Assembly: GCA_026393115.1 (NCBI GenBank)
Contig: JAPLAU010000033.1
Span: 62,001 to 126,000 of the forward strand
From: Actinomycetota bacterium
GTDB lineage: Bacteria; Actinomycetota; Actinomycetes; S36-B12; CAIYMF01
Direction of reading: 5' to 3'
Length of the DNA stretch: 64,000 nt
Shown: in pieces, positions 27,083 to 36,702 of the stretch
Position numbering within the stretch: the first letter of the stretch is position 1
How the letters are laid out: each line of letters starts with the position of its first letter
Made by a program: the position numbers and the translations under genes
Notes under the pieces: generated by a model
The model's input: only the letters and a program-made list of their open reading frames with translations
Database searches by the model: none
Told to the model about the DNA's origin: nothing

Positions 27083-28574
27083 GGGCTTCCACGAGTTCTT
27101 GTGCGGAGTGACAGGCATCGAGCAGTGGGCCCACGTGTGCCTTCGTGCCACGCAAAGGTTCCATCATCGGAACGCGTTGCAAGACGTCGTTGCCGGGCAG
27201 GTCAAAGATGATCGAATCCCATGAGGCTGCCGCCACTGAGTCGCCGTAACGTCGCAAGCACTCACCTCGGAACCACGCACGCGTGTCTTCCGGTGCATGA
27301 GTGATTGCCGCATCAACTTCGGCATCGGTGGTGAGGCGGGTGAGCGATCCGCGCGCCATGAGTAGTTGAGCGAGTCCCTTGTCGGGACGCACGTCGCTGT
27401 ACTGCAGATCGACGAGGGCCAATCGCGGGCTGTCCCAGTCGAGTCCATCGCGTTCGCGGTAGCCCTCGAGCAGCGTGAGTTTAGCGACCCAGTCGAGCTC
27501 GCTCGCCAGAGACATGGGGTCAGTTTCGAGGGTACTGAGTACTGACTCCCAGCGGTCGATCACGTCAAGAGTTGCCTGATCGTCGACTCCTTGATCGCGC
27601 ACGTGCTTGGAAACGCGTTCGCAGAACTCAATCTGCATCTGCACCGCTGTGATAGTGCGTCCGTCGGCCAGACGCATGGTGTGTTTCAGTGACGGATCGT
27701 GCGACACGCGGTGCATCTGTTCGACGGGTCGATCGGGCATCAAGTCGAAGTCGAAGACGCCGTCTTCAACGAGTGACAGCACGAGCGACGTGGTTCCGAT
27801 CTTGAGGTACGTCGACACCTCGGCGAGGTTGGCGTCACCGACAATGACGTGCAAGCGACGGTACTTCTCAGGGTCAGCATGAGGTTCGTCGCGCGTGTTG
27901 ATGATGGGTCGCTTGAGTGTAGTTTCAAGGCCCACTTCAACTTCGAAGTAGTCAGCGCGCTGCGAAATCTGAAAGCCCGCCGACTTTCCTTCTTGCCCGA
28001 TGCCCACCCGACCGGCTCCACAGACGACCTGACGTGAAATGAAGAAGGGGGTCATGGCGCGCACGATGTCGGCAAACACCGTCGAGCGGCGCATGAGGTA
28101 GTTCTCGTGTGTGCCGTATGAGGCGCCCTTGTTGTCGGTGTTGTTCTTGTACAGGTTGATGGAATTCCCACCGGGTGCCTGTGCGGCAAGCGCAGCGGCA
28201 CGCGCCATCACGCGCATTCCGGCGGCATCCCACAGAACCGCGTCACGAGGGTTGGTGATCTCAGGTGATGAGTACTCAGGATGCGCGTGGTCGACATACA
28301 GGCGAGCGCCGTTGGTGAGGATGACGTTGGCCAGGCCCAGATCGTCGTCGGTGAGTTGGGTCGGATCGGCATCGGCGCGCGACATGTCGAACCCGCGGGC
28401 GTCGCGCAGTGGTGTTTCCTCGTCGTAGTCCCATCGAGTGCGGAAGCGACGTTCAGCACTCACCGACTGGGCGTACGCGTTGACCACCTGCGACGAGAGC
28501 ATCATCGCGTTCATGTTCGGGTGACCGGGCACGCTGATGCCGTACTCGGTCTCGATACCCATCACCCGCTGCAC
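27072..28574 (-). CDS. dop: Pup deamidase/depupylase Dop
   Basis: Deamidates the C-terminal Gln of Pup to Glu and removes Pup from substrates. Homologous to Paf[17 protein letters not shown] near the start, [37 protein letters not shown] and [20 protein letters not shown]. The frame continues upstream to 28685, but similarity begins at the GTG at 28574, giving 500 residues, the usual size. It lies downstream of arc, whereas in mycobacteria it is next to pup. Confidence 0.95.
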   Translation of the reverse strand: MQRVMGIETEYGISVPGHPNMNAMMLSSQVVNAYAQSVSAERRFRTRWDYDEETPLRDARGFDMSRADADPTQLTDDDLGLANVILTNGARLYVDHAHPEYSSPEITNPRDAVLWDAAGMRVMARAAALAAQAPGGNSINLYKNNTDNKGASYGTHENYLMRRSTVFADIVRAMTPFFISRQVVCGAGRVGIGQEGKSAGFQISQRADYFEVEVGLETTLKRPIINTRDEPHADPEKYRRLHVIVGDANLAEVSTYLKIGTTSLVLSLVEDGVFDFDLMPDRPVEQMHRVSHDPSLKHTMRLADGRTITAVQMQIEFCERVSKHVRDQGVDDQATLDVIDRWESVLSTLETDPMSLASELDWVAKLTLLEGYRERDGLDWDSPRLALVDLQYSDVRPDKGLAQLLMARGSLTRLTTDAEVDAAITHAPEDTRAWFRGECLRRYGDSVAAASWDSIIFDLPGNDVLQRVPMMEPLRGTKAHVGPLLDACHSAQELVEALNA

Positions 28575-28866
28575 GCCCACCGTTACAGGGTAAGCGTGGG
28601 TGTGCAGCGGATCGATGGCGACTACCGGATCGGGTGGGAAGGGGACCGTAGGGGTTTCTCTACCGCACTGAATTCGCTCATCCATGCTCTCCGGTCATAC
28701 CAACGACGCTGAGTGACGGATGGCGATGGATAAGCGAGTAAGCCGGGAAAGGTGGGGCGCCTGAACGCGCTAGGTGCGCGCTTGGGTGCCCCCGATGCAG
28801 AAAGGGGAAAGCATGAGTGAGAGGGGAAGGGTGCGCGATGGGGAAGGGGGGCGCGATGGGGAAGGG
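28575..28866. other. Intergenic space between arc and dop
   Basis: No gene is recognised. It holds hairpin repeat copy B and, on the arc side, a G-rich stretch in which GCGCGATGGGGAAGGG occurs twice. Confidence 0.7.
28750..28807. repeat. 58-bp intergenic hairpin repeat, copy B
   Basis: Second copy of the element at 14334-14391, five mismatches. The stem (28754-28792) is retained: GGGGCGCC pairs with GGTGCCCC, CGCGC with GCGCG, loop TAGGT. Two of the differences keep pairing through G-U wobble or a shifted mismatch, as expected for a conserved RNA or DNA hairpin. Confidence 0.8.
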
Positions 28867-30516
28867 TTAGAGGTATTGGCCGGTGTTCGAGACGTTGTCG
28901 ATCGAGCGGCCGGCCTCAGTTCCTTGCTTACCTTGGATGAGTGTGCGGATGAAGGTGATGCGCTCACCCTTCTTACCCGAGATGCGTGCCCAGTCGTCAG
29001 GGTTGGTGGTGTTGGGCAAGTCTTCGTTCTCGCGGAATTCGTCGACGCAGGAGGCGAGTAAGTGCTGTACCCGGATTCCGCGGTGCCCCACATCGAGGAA
29101 GTCCTTGATGGCCATTTTCTTGGCGCGCGAGACGATGTTCTCAATCATGGCGCCGGAGTTGAAGTCCTTGAAGTACAGGACCTCCTTGTCTCCGTTGGCG
29201 TACGTGACTTCGAGGAATCGGTTTTCGTCGACCTCGGAGTACATGTGCTCAACCGTTCGCCGAATCATCGCCGCAACTGTGGCGTCGCGATTGCCGCCGT
29301 GCTCGCCAACATCGTCGGCGTGTAGCGGAAGATCGGCGGTGAGGTACTTGCTAAAGATGTCGGCAGCAGCCTGGGCGTCAGGGCGTTCGATCTTGATCTT
29401 CACGTCAAGACGTCCTGGTCGCAAGATGGCTGGGTCGATCATGTCTTCGCGGTTGGAGGCGCCGATCACGATGACATTCTCGAGGCCCTCGACGCCGTCG
29501 ATCTCGCTGAGCAGCTGAGGAACGATGGTGTTCTCGACGTCGCTGGAAACACCCGATCCGCGCGTACGGAACAGTGAGTCCATCTCGTCGAAGAACACGA
29601 TGACCGGCATGCCCTCGCTCGCCTTCTCACGGGCCCGCTGAAAGACCAGCCGAATGTGACGTTCGGTTTCGCCGACGTACTTGTTGAGAAGTTCGGGGCC
29701 CTTGATGTTGAGGAAAAACGATCGACCCTCTTCACGACCCGTGCGCTCGGACACCTTCTTGGCCAGCGAGTTCGCCACTGCCTTGGCGATGAGCGTTTTG
29801 CCGCAGCCAGGAGGGCCGTACAACAAGATGCCCTTGGGTGCGGCCAACTTGTGCTCGGCGTAAAGCTCGGGGTGCATGAACGGCAACTCGACAGCGTCAC
29901 GAATTGCTTCGATCTGCGACGCGAGACCGCCGATGTCGCTGTAGTCGATGTCGGGAACTTCCTCGAGTACGAGTTCCTCAACCTCAGCCTTGGGGATGCG
30001 CTCATAGACGTATGAGCTACGTGATTCGAGTAAGAGTGAGTCACCGGGGCGTAGATGGACATCGCGCAGAGACTCGGCAAGGCGTACGACCCGCTCTTCA
30101 TCCGCGTGCGCCATCACCAGCGCGCGGTCGCCGCCTTCGAGTACTTCCTTGAGGCTGACGATCTCGCCAAAGCGCTCATACGAGCGCACTCCGACAATGT
30201 TCATCGCTTCGTTGAGCATGACTTCCATGCCCGGACGCAAACTTTCGATGTCGATGCTAGGAGCGACAACGACGCGCATCTTGCGGCCAGAGTTGATAAT
30301 GTCGACGGTGCCGTCATCGAGATGATCGAGGAAGATGGCGTACCCGCTCGGGGGTTCGGCAAGCCGATCGACCTCTTCCTTGAGAGCCACGATCTGGTCG
30401 CGGGCCTCGCGCAACGTCGATACAAGTCGCTGATTTTGAGTGGCGGTGGCGGCGAGGTCGGATTCGAGCCCGACAATGCGTGCCTCAAGAGTTTTCAGTC
30501 GTTCGTCGTCTGCCAT
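28867..30516 (-). CDS. arc: Proteasome-associated ATPase Arc/Mpa
   Basis: Hexameric unfoldase that binds Pup through an N-terminal coiled coil and threads substrates into the 20S core. From the chosen ATG: coiled coil about residues 5-55, OB domains to about 185, AAA domain with Walker A GPPGCGKT at 234-241 and Walker [10 protein letters not shown]. The C-terminus GQYL is the proteasome-docking motif. ATG 30516 has a perfect ribosome site (AGGAGG, 6 nt away); the frame is open 31 codons further. Length 549. Confidence 0.95.
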   Translation of the reverse strand: MADDERLKTLEARIVGLESDLAATATQNQRLVSTLREARDQIVALKEEVDRLAEPPSGYAIFLDHLDDGTVDIINSGRKMRVVVAPSIDIESLRPGMEVMLNEAMNIVGVRSYERFGEIVSLKEVLEGGDRALVMAHADEERVVRLAESLRDVHLRPGDSLLLESRSSYVYERIPKAEVEELVLEEVPDIDYSDIGGLASQIEAIRDAVELPFMHPELYAEHKLAAPKGILLYGPPGCGKTLIAKAVANSLAKKVSERTGREEGRSFFLNIKGPELLNKYVGETERHIRLVFQRAREKASEGMPVIVFFDEMDSLFRTRGSGVSSDVENTIVPQLLSEIDGVEGLENVIVIGASNREDMIDPAILRPGRLDVKIKIERPDAQAAADIFSKYLTADLPLHADDVGEHGGNRDATVAAMIRRTVEHMYSEVDENRFLEVTYANGDKEVLYFKDFNSGAMIENIVSRAKKMAIKDFLDVGHRGIRVQHLLASCVDEFRENEDLPNTTNPDDWARISGKKGERITFIRTLIQGKQGTEAGRSIDNVSNTGQYL

Positions 30517-30637
30517 CTCGCCCCTCCTATCTAGGCTTCCTGTCTCGGCGTCCTCACTCGGCACCCTCACTCGGCTCCGCACTCGCGAGCCATGCCGCTC
30601 ATCCGACAATACCTGTGTCGGACGCTGTGTCCAGCAT

Positions 30638-31546
30638 TCAGGGCGATGGCGTTTCGGTCACTTCTTCGAGTTCCGGACGGGCCCCCTTGGCTGGACGTAC
30701 GCGACGCGGGGGAAGAACCGTTCCGGGCGCCAGTCGCCGACACGCGGTGAGAAATCCGGTATGTCCGCTCATACGGTGGTCGGGTCGCACAGCGAGACCT
30801 TCCAAGTGCCACGTGCGCAGCAGCGTTTCCTGTGATCGCGGTTCAGAGAAGTTTTTGCTGTCTCGAATGGCCTCGACGACCTTGGACAATTGGGTTGTCG
30901 TGGCGACGTAACACACGAGCACTCCCCCGGGCTCGAGCGCGTTCGCAACCATGTCGAGACATTCCCAGGGCGCCAGCATGTCGAGCACCACTCGATCAAC
31001 GGGTTCAGTGTGAACACCATCGTTGAGATCACCCAGAGTCAGGGTCCAGGCCGGATGTGGTCCGCCGAAGAAGGTCTCCACATTGCGACGGGCGATCTCA
31101 GCGAAGTCCTCGCGTCGCTCGTACGAGTACAGACGTCCCTCGTCGCCGATTCCACGCAACAGCCAGCAACTGAGGGCTCCTGAGCCAGCGCCCGCTTCGA
31201 GAACGCGGGCTCCCGGGTAGATGTCAGCGAGGCCGAGAATGAGAGAGGCATCTTTGGGATACACAATCGTGGCGCCGCGCTTCATTCCGAGCACGTAGTC
31301 GGTGAGCAATGGCCGGAAGGCGAGATAGCCGGTGCCATTGGTCGAGTTGATGACCGTGCCTTCGCTACTCCCGATCAGCTCATCGTGAGCCAGTGCCCCC
31401 TTCGAGGTGTGAAAGGCAGCGCCCGGAACGAGAGTGATGGTGTGCACGCGGCCGCGCGGGTCGGTGAGTTGGCACCGCTCGCCAGCGCGAAAAGGTCCGG
31501 TGGGCATGCGGCCCGTGGGCACGTGGTCAGAGCGGTCTGCGGTCAC
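30638..31546 (-). CDS. trmI: tRNA (adenine-58-N1)-methyltransferase
   Basis: SAM-dependent methylation of A58 in the tRNA T-loop. The N-terminal small domain ([18 protein letters not shown]) precedes a Rossmann fold with SAM motif [16 protein letters not shown] and catalytic-region [12 protein letters not shown]. Length 302 with a short basic, acidic-ended tail. GTG start, TAGGCT 6 nt upstream. Its place next to arc is common in actinobacteria. Confidence 0.93.
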   Translation of the reverse strand: MTADRSDHVPTGRMPTGPFRAGERCQLTDPRGRVHTITLVPGAAFHTSKGALAHDELIGSSEGTVINSTNGTGYLAFRPLLTDYVLGMKRGATIVYPKDASLILGLADIYPGARVLEAGAGSGALSCWLLRGIGDEGRLYSYERREDFAEIARRNVETFFGGPHPAWTLTLGDLNDGVHTEPVDRVVLDMLAPWECLDMVANALEPGGVLVCYVATTTQLSKVVEAIRDSKNFSEPRSQETLLRTWHLEGLAVRPDHRMSGHTGFLTACRRLAPGTVLPPRRVRPAKGARPELEEVTETPSP

Positions 31547-31552
31547 GTCTCG

Positions 31553-31558
31553 AGCCTA
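31553..31558 (-). promoter_or_regulatory. -10 hexamer for leaderless trmI transcript
   Basis: TAGGCT lies 6 nt before the GTG of trmI. Confidence 0.55.
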
Positions 31559-32674
31559 GGGAGAGGTGAGTGCGGCCTGAACATCGCCCGTCGTCAGCAC
31601 TCCCACAACGGCCCCCACAGCGTCGAGCACGAGATACTCGGGGGCGGGGTTGTCGGACATGGCATCGATGAGGTCCTCGCCGGTGAGCGACGACAGCAGC
31701 GTGCTCGCGGGTGAAATGCTGCGCGACACCGATCCCACGCTGACCCAGGGCCGTCGCTCTTCCGGTACCGCGGTTACCGCATCGTCGTTGGCGATGGCGG
31801 TCGGATAGCCGTTGCTATCGACAACGATGAGTGCGCTCGCACCCGCCGCGACCTGACGTGAGAGCCCCTCCGACAGCGGCAGATCGCGATACACCGAGAT
31901 TGCCTGTCGGGCCAGCGCGCCCGCGTCGAGTCCGGGAAGCCGCTCTTGCATCTTTGACCGGCGCAGTGCGTCGTAGGCGCCCATGCCCAGCCACGCTGCA
32001 AAAATCGCAACGGTGATCACGCTGACGGTGTCAGGTGAGTCTTGCCCCAGACGGCGAGCGATGGCGAACGGGCTGAGGAACACGGCAATGGCGACCACGA
32101 TGCCCGACCACGCGCCGACCCTAGTTCCGAGCGCTTCGGAACCACTGATCTTCCATACCGGGCACTTCACTAGTGCGCCGCCATCGAGTGGAATTCCTGG
32201 CAGCAGGTTGTAGATACCGAGCACGAGGCCTACCCAGCCGAGCTGCAGGAGCATGTCGGTGACAATTGAACCCGGCTCAAGGATTGCGCCGATCGCCCTA
32301 CCGCCGTACCAGCAGATCGCTGCGATGGCCAGCGTTGCCGCAGGACCCGCGACAGCGATCACGAATTCGCGGCCTGGAGTATGCACTTTGCGTTCGTAGG
32401 CGGTGTAACCACCGAGTGCGTAGAGGCGAATCTGGTGCACGGGGAAACCGAAACTGCGCGCCGCCCCCGCGTGCGCCAGTTCGTGTAGCAGGATCGTGCC
32501 GTAGACGAGTACCGCGAAGATCGCGGCGAGGACGTACCCGCCCTTGCCGGAGCCGTCAGTAAACCCCGGAGCAAAGATCCAGGTGAGCACGCCGACGCCG
32601 ATCAGGCTCGACCACGGCAGCACAATCGGAATGCCGGCGATGCGCAGGGTCCCGCGTTCGTCGGAGTCGCTCAT
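31556..32674 (-). CDS. Site-2 protease family zinc metalloprotease with CBS domains
   Basis: Intramembrane protease of 372 residues. The zinc motif HELAH (His64, Glu65, His68) lies in the second membrane segment, and NLLPGIPLDGG provides the third ligand, Asp, near residue 165. The C-terminal ~130 residues look like a pair of CBS domains (VVDSNGYPTAIANDDAV; LVLDAVGAVVGVLTTGDV). The start has TACCAT 6 nt upstream and is divergent from the ABC exporter. Substrate unknown. Confidence 0.9.
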   Translation of the reverse strand: MSDSDERGTLRIAGIPIVLPWSSLIGVGVLTWIFAPGFTDGSGKGGYVLAAIFAVLVYGTILLHELAHAGAARSFGFPVHQIRLYALGGYTAYERKVHTPGREFVIAVAGPAATLAIAAICWYGGRAIGAILEPGSIVTDMLLQLGWVGLVLGIYNLLPGIPLDGGALVKCPVWKISGSEALGTRVGAWSGIVVAIAVFLSPFAIARRLGQDSPDTVSVITVAIFAAWLGMGAYDALRRSKMQERLPGLDAGALARQAISVYRDLPLSEGLSRQVAAGASALIVVDSNGYPTAIANDDAVTAVPEERRPWVSVGSVSRSISPASTLLSSLTGEDLIDAMSDNPAPEYLVLDAVGAVVGVLTTGDVQAALTSP

Positions 32675-32680
32675 CCCTTG

Positions 32681-32686
32681 ATGGTA
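32681..32686 (-). promoter_or_regulatory. -10 hexamer for leaderless site-2 protease transcript
   Basis: TACCAT lies 6 nt before the ATG at 32674. The divergent promoter of the ABC exporter is 12 bp away. Confidence 0.5.
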
Positions 32687-32697
32687 GGTGGTCGGGT

Positions 32698-32703
32698 TAC
32701 GGT
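32698..32703 (+). promoter_or_regulatory. -10 hexamer for leaderless ABC exporter transcript
   Basis: TACGGT lies 6 nt before the GTG at 32710. Confidence 0.5.
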
Positions 32704-32709
32704 GGAGTC

Positions 32710-33456
32710 GTGTCGGATCAAACAGCAGCAGCGCGTGCCATCGGTGTTTCCAAGATCTATGGCGGAGGTGACACTGCGGTTGTCGCCCTCGATGCGGTGG
32801 ATATCGCCATGGCCACTGGTGAGTTCACCGCCATCATGGGCCCATCGGGTTCGGGCAAGTCGACTCTGATGCATTGCCTGGCCGGACTTGATTCGGTGAC
32901 TTCGGGTCAGGTGTTCATCGGTGACACGGAGTTAACGGCGCTCGGCGACCGCGATCTCACCCGTTTGCGCCGCGATGCCGTGGGATTCGTCTTCCAAGCA
33001 TTCAATCTCGTGCCCACCTTGACCGCACGCGAGAACATCACTCTCCCGCTCGACATTGCCGGGCGTAAGCCCGATGCCGAGTGGCTCGACACTGTGATCG
33101 ACACTGTGGGTCTGCGTGATCGCCTCACGCACAAACCGTCTGAACTCAGCGGCGGTCAACAGCAGCGAGTCGCATGTGCGCGGGCCTTGGCCAGTCGACC
33201 GCTCATCGTGTTCGCCGACGAACCCACCGGAAACCTTGACTCGCGTTCGGGTGCCGAGGTGCTTTCTTTCCTGCGTCGCAGCGTCGATGATTTTGGTCAG
33301 ACGATCGTGATGGTGACGCACGATCCGGGTGCTGCGGCGTACTCCGACCGAGTGGTGTTCTTGGCCGATGGTCGACTTGTCGATGAACTGCGAGCGCCGA
33401 CATCGAGTTCAGTACTTGATCGAATGAAGGCACTCGAACCGGCGCCGAGGACCTGA
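32710..33456 (+). CDS. ABC transporter ATP-binding protein, MacB/LolD type
   Basis: ATPase of 248 residues. Walker A is GPSGSGKST at 44-52, the signature is LSGGQQQRVACARAL, Walker B LIVFADEPTGNLDSR, and the switch His lies in VTHDPGAA. The order and sequence are typical of the FtsE/LolD/MacB group of exporters. The permease starts 1 nt after its stop. Substrate unknown. Confidence 0.93.
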   Translation: MSDQTAAARAIGVSKIYGGGDTAVVALDAVDIAMATGEFTAIMGPSGSGKSTLMHCLAGLDSVTSGQVFIGDTELTALGDRDLTRLRRDAVGFVFQAFNLVPTLTARENITLPLDIAGRKPDAEWLDTVIDTVGLRDRLTHKPSELSGGQQQRVACARALASRPLIVFADEPTGNLDSRSGAEVLSFLRRSVDDFGQTIVMVTHDPGAAAYSDRVVFLADGRLVDELRAPTSSSVLDRMKALEPAPRT

Positions 33457-33457
33457 C

Positions 33458-36022
33458 ATGCTGCGCGCAGCACTTCGCAGTATCACCGCGCACCGATTGA
33501 GGCTGGGCCTCACAGCGCTGGCGATCATCCTGGGCGTGTCCTTCGTCGCGGGCACCTTTATCTTCACCGATTCACTGAAGAAGTCTTTTGATTCGCTCTT
33601 CAATCAGCGTGGCCCCGACATCGTGGTTGAGCCCGTCGATACTCAGGCAGGTAACGGCGGTGGAGGTGGTGGCCCGGGCGTCGACTCACAGCGCTGGATG
33701 CCTGAGAGCGTCATTGCCAAAGTTGCCGCCGTTCGGGGAGTGTCGCTCGCCGAGGGTTACGTGTCGTCGCGATCGGCAGTCGTGCTCGGAATCGACGGTA
33801 AGCCCATTGGCGGGCAGGGTGCCGGAGCCGCTGGCCGATCTTGGCTTGATCCAGTGATGAACCCACTCTCGATCGCAGATGGTCGGGCTCCGCAGGCGGC
33901 CGGTGAAGTAGCCCTCGACCGCACGACAGCTGAAAAGACGGGCGCCTCGATCGGAGGAAAAGTCTCACTGGCGCCGCCACGCGTCACTGATGGCCAAACG
34001 GTTGTTCCCATGACGCTCGTCGGCATTCTCGACGACAGCATCACCGCGACCTTCGGTGGCGGAACTCTCACGGTGATGACGCTGCCGGACGCGCAAAAGT
34101 TGCTACTGGGGCCAGGACGGCTTAGTTCGGTACGAGCAGTCGCTGCCGCAGGCGTAACTCAAGATCAACTTGCTGCAGCCGTGGGTGAGTCGATCGGCAA
34201 GGGCTTCACCATCACCACCGGTCAGCAGCAACGTGATCGCACGGCACAACGGATACAAGATCAGTTGCAGTTCCTCAATACGTTCCTCCTGGTGTTCGCA
34301 TTGATCGCACTCTTCGTTGCGTCATTCCTGATTTACAACACTTTCTCGATGCTCGTGGCACAGCGCACGCGCGAGTTGGCACTGCTACGGGCAATCGGCG
34401 CCTCCCGAACCCAAGTGCAGAGCACGGTGTTGGTTGAAGCTTTCGTGATCTCGGTGATTGCCTCCACCATTGGGCTTTTCGTCGGTTTAGGCCTCGCGCT
34501 GGTGTTGCGCGCGCTCTTCTCAGCCTTCGGCGCCACCCTGCCCGGCGGCGCGCTCGTGATTGCACCACGCACGATCCTTGCCACCTACATCGTCGGCGTC
34601 GTAGTCACCATGCTGTGCGCATGGTTCCCGGCGCGCCGCGCCGGTCGGGTTCCACCTGTTGCCGCGATGCGCGATGACGTGGCCCTGCCCGCGCGCTCGT
34701 TGCGCGTGCGAGCCGTCGTCGCTGTGCTGCTGCTCGTGGTGGCGGCCTTCCTCGCCTTCCGAGCTGTTGGACTGGGCGACACCGACGGTGAACGCGCCGC
34801 GCAGCTCGTCGGGTTCTCGGCGCTCTGTGGAGTGATCGCTGCGATTGCTGCTGCCGCCTTCCTCGCTCGCCCTGTACTCGGCGTGCTCGGGGCTGGCTTC
34901 CGCGGAGCGATCGGAAGGCTTGCTCGCGAGAACGGTCGGCGCAACCCTCGACGCACAGCCGCAACCTCAACCGCACTCACTATTGGCATTGCATTGATGG
35001 CGGCGCTATCGGTGATTGCTGCCTCGGCGACCGCGTCAGTGGCGAAGGTGGTTGATGACACGATCGGTGCCGACTACGTCGTATTCGGTGCTGGCTTCAG
35101 GCCGTTCCCCACTCAAGTGTTTGACTCGATTCGCGATACGCCAGGACTCGGCCTTGCGACGTACGTGCGTCAAAGCGTGGCGCAGGCTGATGGCTCCAAG
35201 GCGCGCACGCCCGTGACCGGAATTCAGCCCGATGCACTCACGAAGGTTCTCAACCTCACGTTCACGTCCGGCTCACTGTCATCGGTCGGACTTGGGTCGG
35301 TGCTCGTTGATACCGACCTCGCCAAGGCCAATAACTACAAGGTGGGTCAAGACATTGGGCTGACGCTGCCCAACGGACGCACCACTCTGCGCGTCGTCGG
35401 AATCTACGAGCCGGCGGCCCTGTATCGCGGCTACATCGTGTCGATGCCGACTCTGTCGAGCATTGGCTCACTCGAACAAGACTCGGCGGTGTACCTGCTA
35501 CTTGCCCCCGATGCTGATCCTGCCGTGGTGCGGGCCGAACTCGAACGACGGCTCGCCGCCTACCCGACGGTGACACTGCAAGACCAGGTCGAACTCAAGA
35601 ATGCGGTGTCTGATCAAGTCAACTCACTGCTCGGCTTTCTCTTTGCCCTGCTCGCATTGGCAGTTGTCATCGCGATTCTTGGCATCATCAACACGCTGTT
35701 GTTGTCGGTGGTTGAACGCACGCGCGAGATCGGCTTGATCCGGGCTGTCGGAGCGACTCGCGCTCAGGTTCGCCGCATGATCGTGCTCGAGTCGCTCCTC
35801 ATCGCGGTCTTTGGTGCGGTGGTTGGTGTGGTCGTGGGCGTGGTCTACGGGGTCCTGCTGCAACGAGTATTGGCATCGCAGGGAATCAGCGTGTTGAGCA
35901 TTCCGTGGCTGCGCATTGCTGCCCTGGTACTCGTCGCCGCAGTCGGAGGAGTGGTCGCCGCCCTCTGGCCGGCCCGACGGGCTGCCCGTCTCGACGTGCT
36001 GCGAGCGATCTCGGTCGAATGA
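33458..36022 (+). CDS. ABC transporter permease, FtsX/MacB family
   Basis: Permease of 854 residues with a duplicated FtsX architecture: N-terminal membrane helix and large extracytoplasmic domain, three helices near 275-400, a further set, a second extracytoplasmic domain, and three C-terminal helices. Both halves carry TRE(L/I)(A/G)L(L/I)RA(I/V)GA, the FtsX-domain hallmark. Works with the preceding ATPase, probably exporting or extracting a lipid, peptide or surface component. Ends 5 bp from the convergent HAD gene. Confidence 0.92.
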   Translation: MLRAALRSITAHRLRLGLTALAIILGVSFVAGTFIFTDSLKKSFDSLFNQRGPDIVVEPVDTQAGNGGGGGGPGVDSQRWMPESVIAKVAAVRGVSLAEGYVSSRSAVVLGIDGKPIGGQGAGAAGRSWLDPVMNPLSIADGRAPQAAGEVALDRTTAEKTGASIGGKVSLAPPRVTDGQTVVPMTLVGILDDSITATFGGGTLTVMTLPDAQKLLLGPGRLSSVRAVAAAGVTQDQLAAAVGESIGKGFTITTGQQQRDRTAQRIQDQLQFLNTFLLVFALIALFVASFLIYNTFSMLVAQRTRELALLRAIGASRTQVQSTVLVEAFVISVIASTIGLFVGLGLALVLRALFSAFGATLPGGALVIAPRTILATYIVGVVVTMLCAWFPARRAGRVPPVAAMRDDVALPARSLRVRAVVAVLLLVVAAFLAFRAVGLGDTDGERAAQLVGFSALCGVIAAIAAAAFLARPVLGVLGAGFRGAIGRLARENGRRNPRRTAATSTALTIGIALMAALSVIAASATASVAKVVDDTIGADYVVFGAGFRPFPTQVFDSIRDTPGLGLATYVRQSVAQADGSKARTPVTGIQPDALTKVLNLTFTSGSLSSVGLGSVLVDTDLAKANNYKVGQDIGLTLPNGRTTLRVVGIYEPAALYRGYIVSMPTLSSIGSLEQDSAVYLLLAPDADPAVVRAELERRLAAYPTVTLQDQVELKNAVSDQVNSLLGFLFALLALAVVIAILGIINTLLLSVVERTREIGLIRAVGATRAQVRRMIVLESLLIAVFGAVVGVVVGVVYGVLLQRVLASQGISVLSIPWLRIAALVLVAAVGGVVAALWPARRAARLDVLRAISVE

Positions 36023-36027
36023 CGAAA

Positions 36028-36702
36028 TCAGGTTGTGTGCTCAGCGAGCCACTCTGCGAGATGCGCGGGAGTGACTTCGTCAAGGGTGTGAATCACCACG
36101 AGCCGGTCACCTGGTTCAATCGGCACGAGGTCAGGAATCGCAACAACTACTCCCCCACTGCTGTGACCCGCGGCGACTCCGTTGGGTGAATCCTCAAGGA
36201 TGACGCAGCGCGTGATGTCGACCTCAAGGCGCTCGGCCGCGAGCAGGTAGGGCAACGGGTCGGGCTTGGACCTCTCGACTTCGTCACCCGCGATCGTGGT
36301 GGTGAAGTGTTCGGCGCCCATGATGTCAAGAACACAATCCATCACTCGCCGAGGTGACGCCGAGACCAGTGCCAGTGGTATTCCGGCGGCAACGAGATCG
36401 TCGAGTAATTGTTCGCTGCCAGCTGTGAACGAGACGTCGCTGCTGCGGAACGTGTCTTCGACCTTGTCGAGCAGGATGCTGGAGATTTCAGCCTGGCTCA
36501 GGGAAGTGCCCGATTTAGCTTGCATGCGGGCCGTGACGTTTTCGAGCGGTCCGCCGAGACTGAACTTCTGATCCTCCGCGGTCCACTCAGAGCCGAGAAA
36601 ACGCATCGTGGCACGCTCGGCGATGTGCCAGAGGTGCTCAGTGTTGACCAGAGTGCCGTCCATGTCGACCAGCACGGCTTCGGGCAGTGGATGCGTACTC
36701 AT
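36028..36702 (-). CDS. HAD-family phosphatase, beta-phosphoglucomutase-like
   Basis: Soluble hydrolase of 224 residues. Motif I is VDMDGTLVNTEHLW with nucleophile Asp, motif II LVSASPRR, and motifs III and IV KPDPLPYLLAAERL with LEDSPNGVAAG. The ATG overlaps the metH stop by 4 nt. Natural substrate cannot be told from sequence; the operon with metH gives no clear hint. Confidence 0.9.
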   Translation of the reverse strand: MSTHPLPEAVLVDMDGTLVNTEHLWHIAERATMRFLGSEWTAEDQKFSLGGPLENVTARMQAKSGTSLSQAEISSILLDKVEDTFRSSDVSFTAGSEQLLDDLVAAGIPLALVSASPRRVMDCVLDIMGAEHFTTTIAGDEVERSKPDPLPYLLAAERLEVDITRCVILEDSPNGVAAGHSSGGVVVAIPDLVPIEPGDRLVVIHTLDEVTPAHLAEWLAEHTT

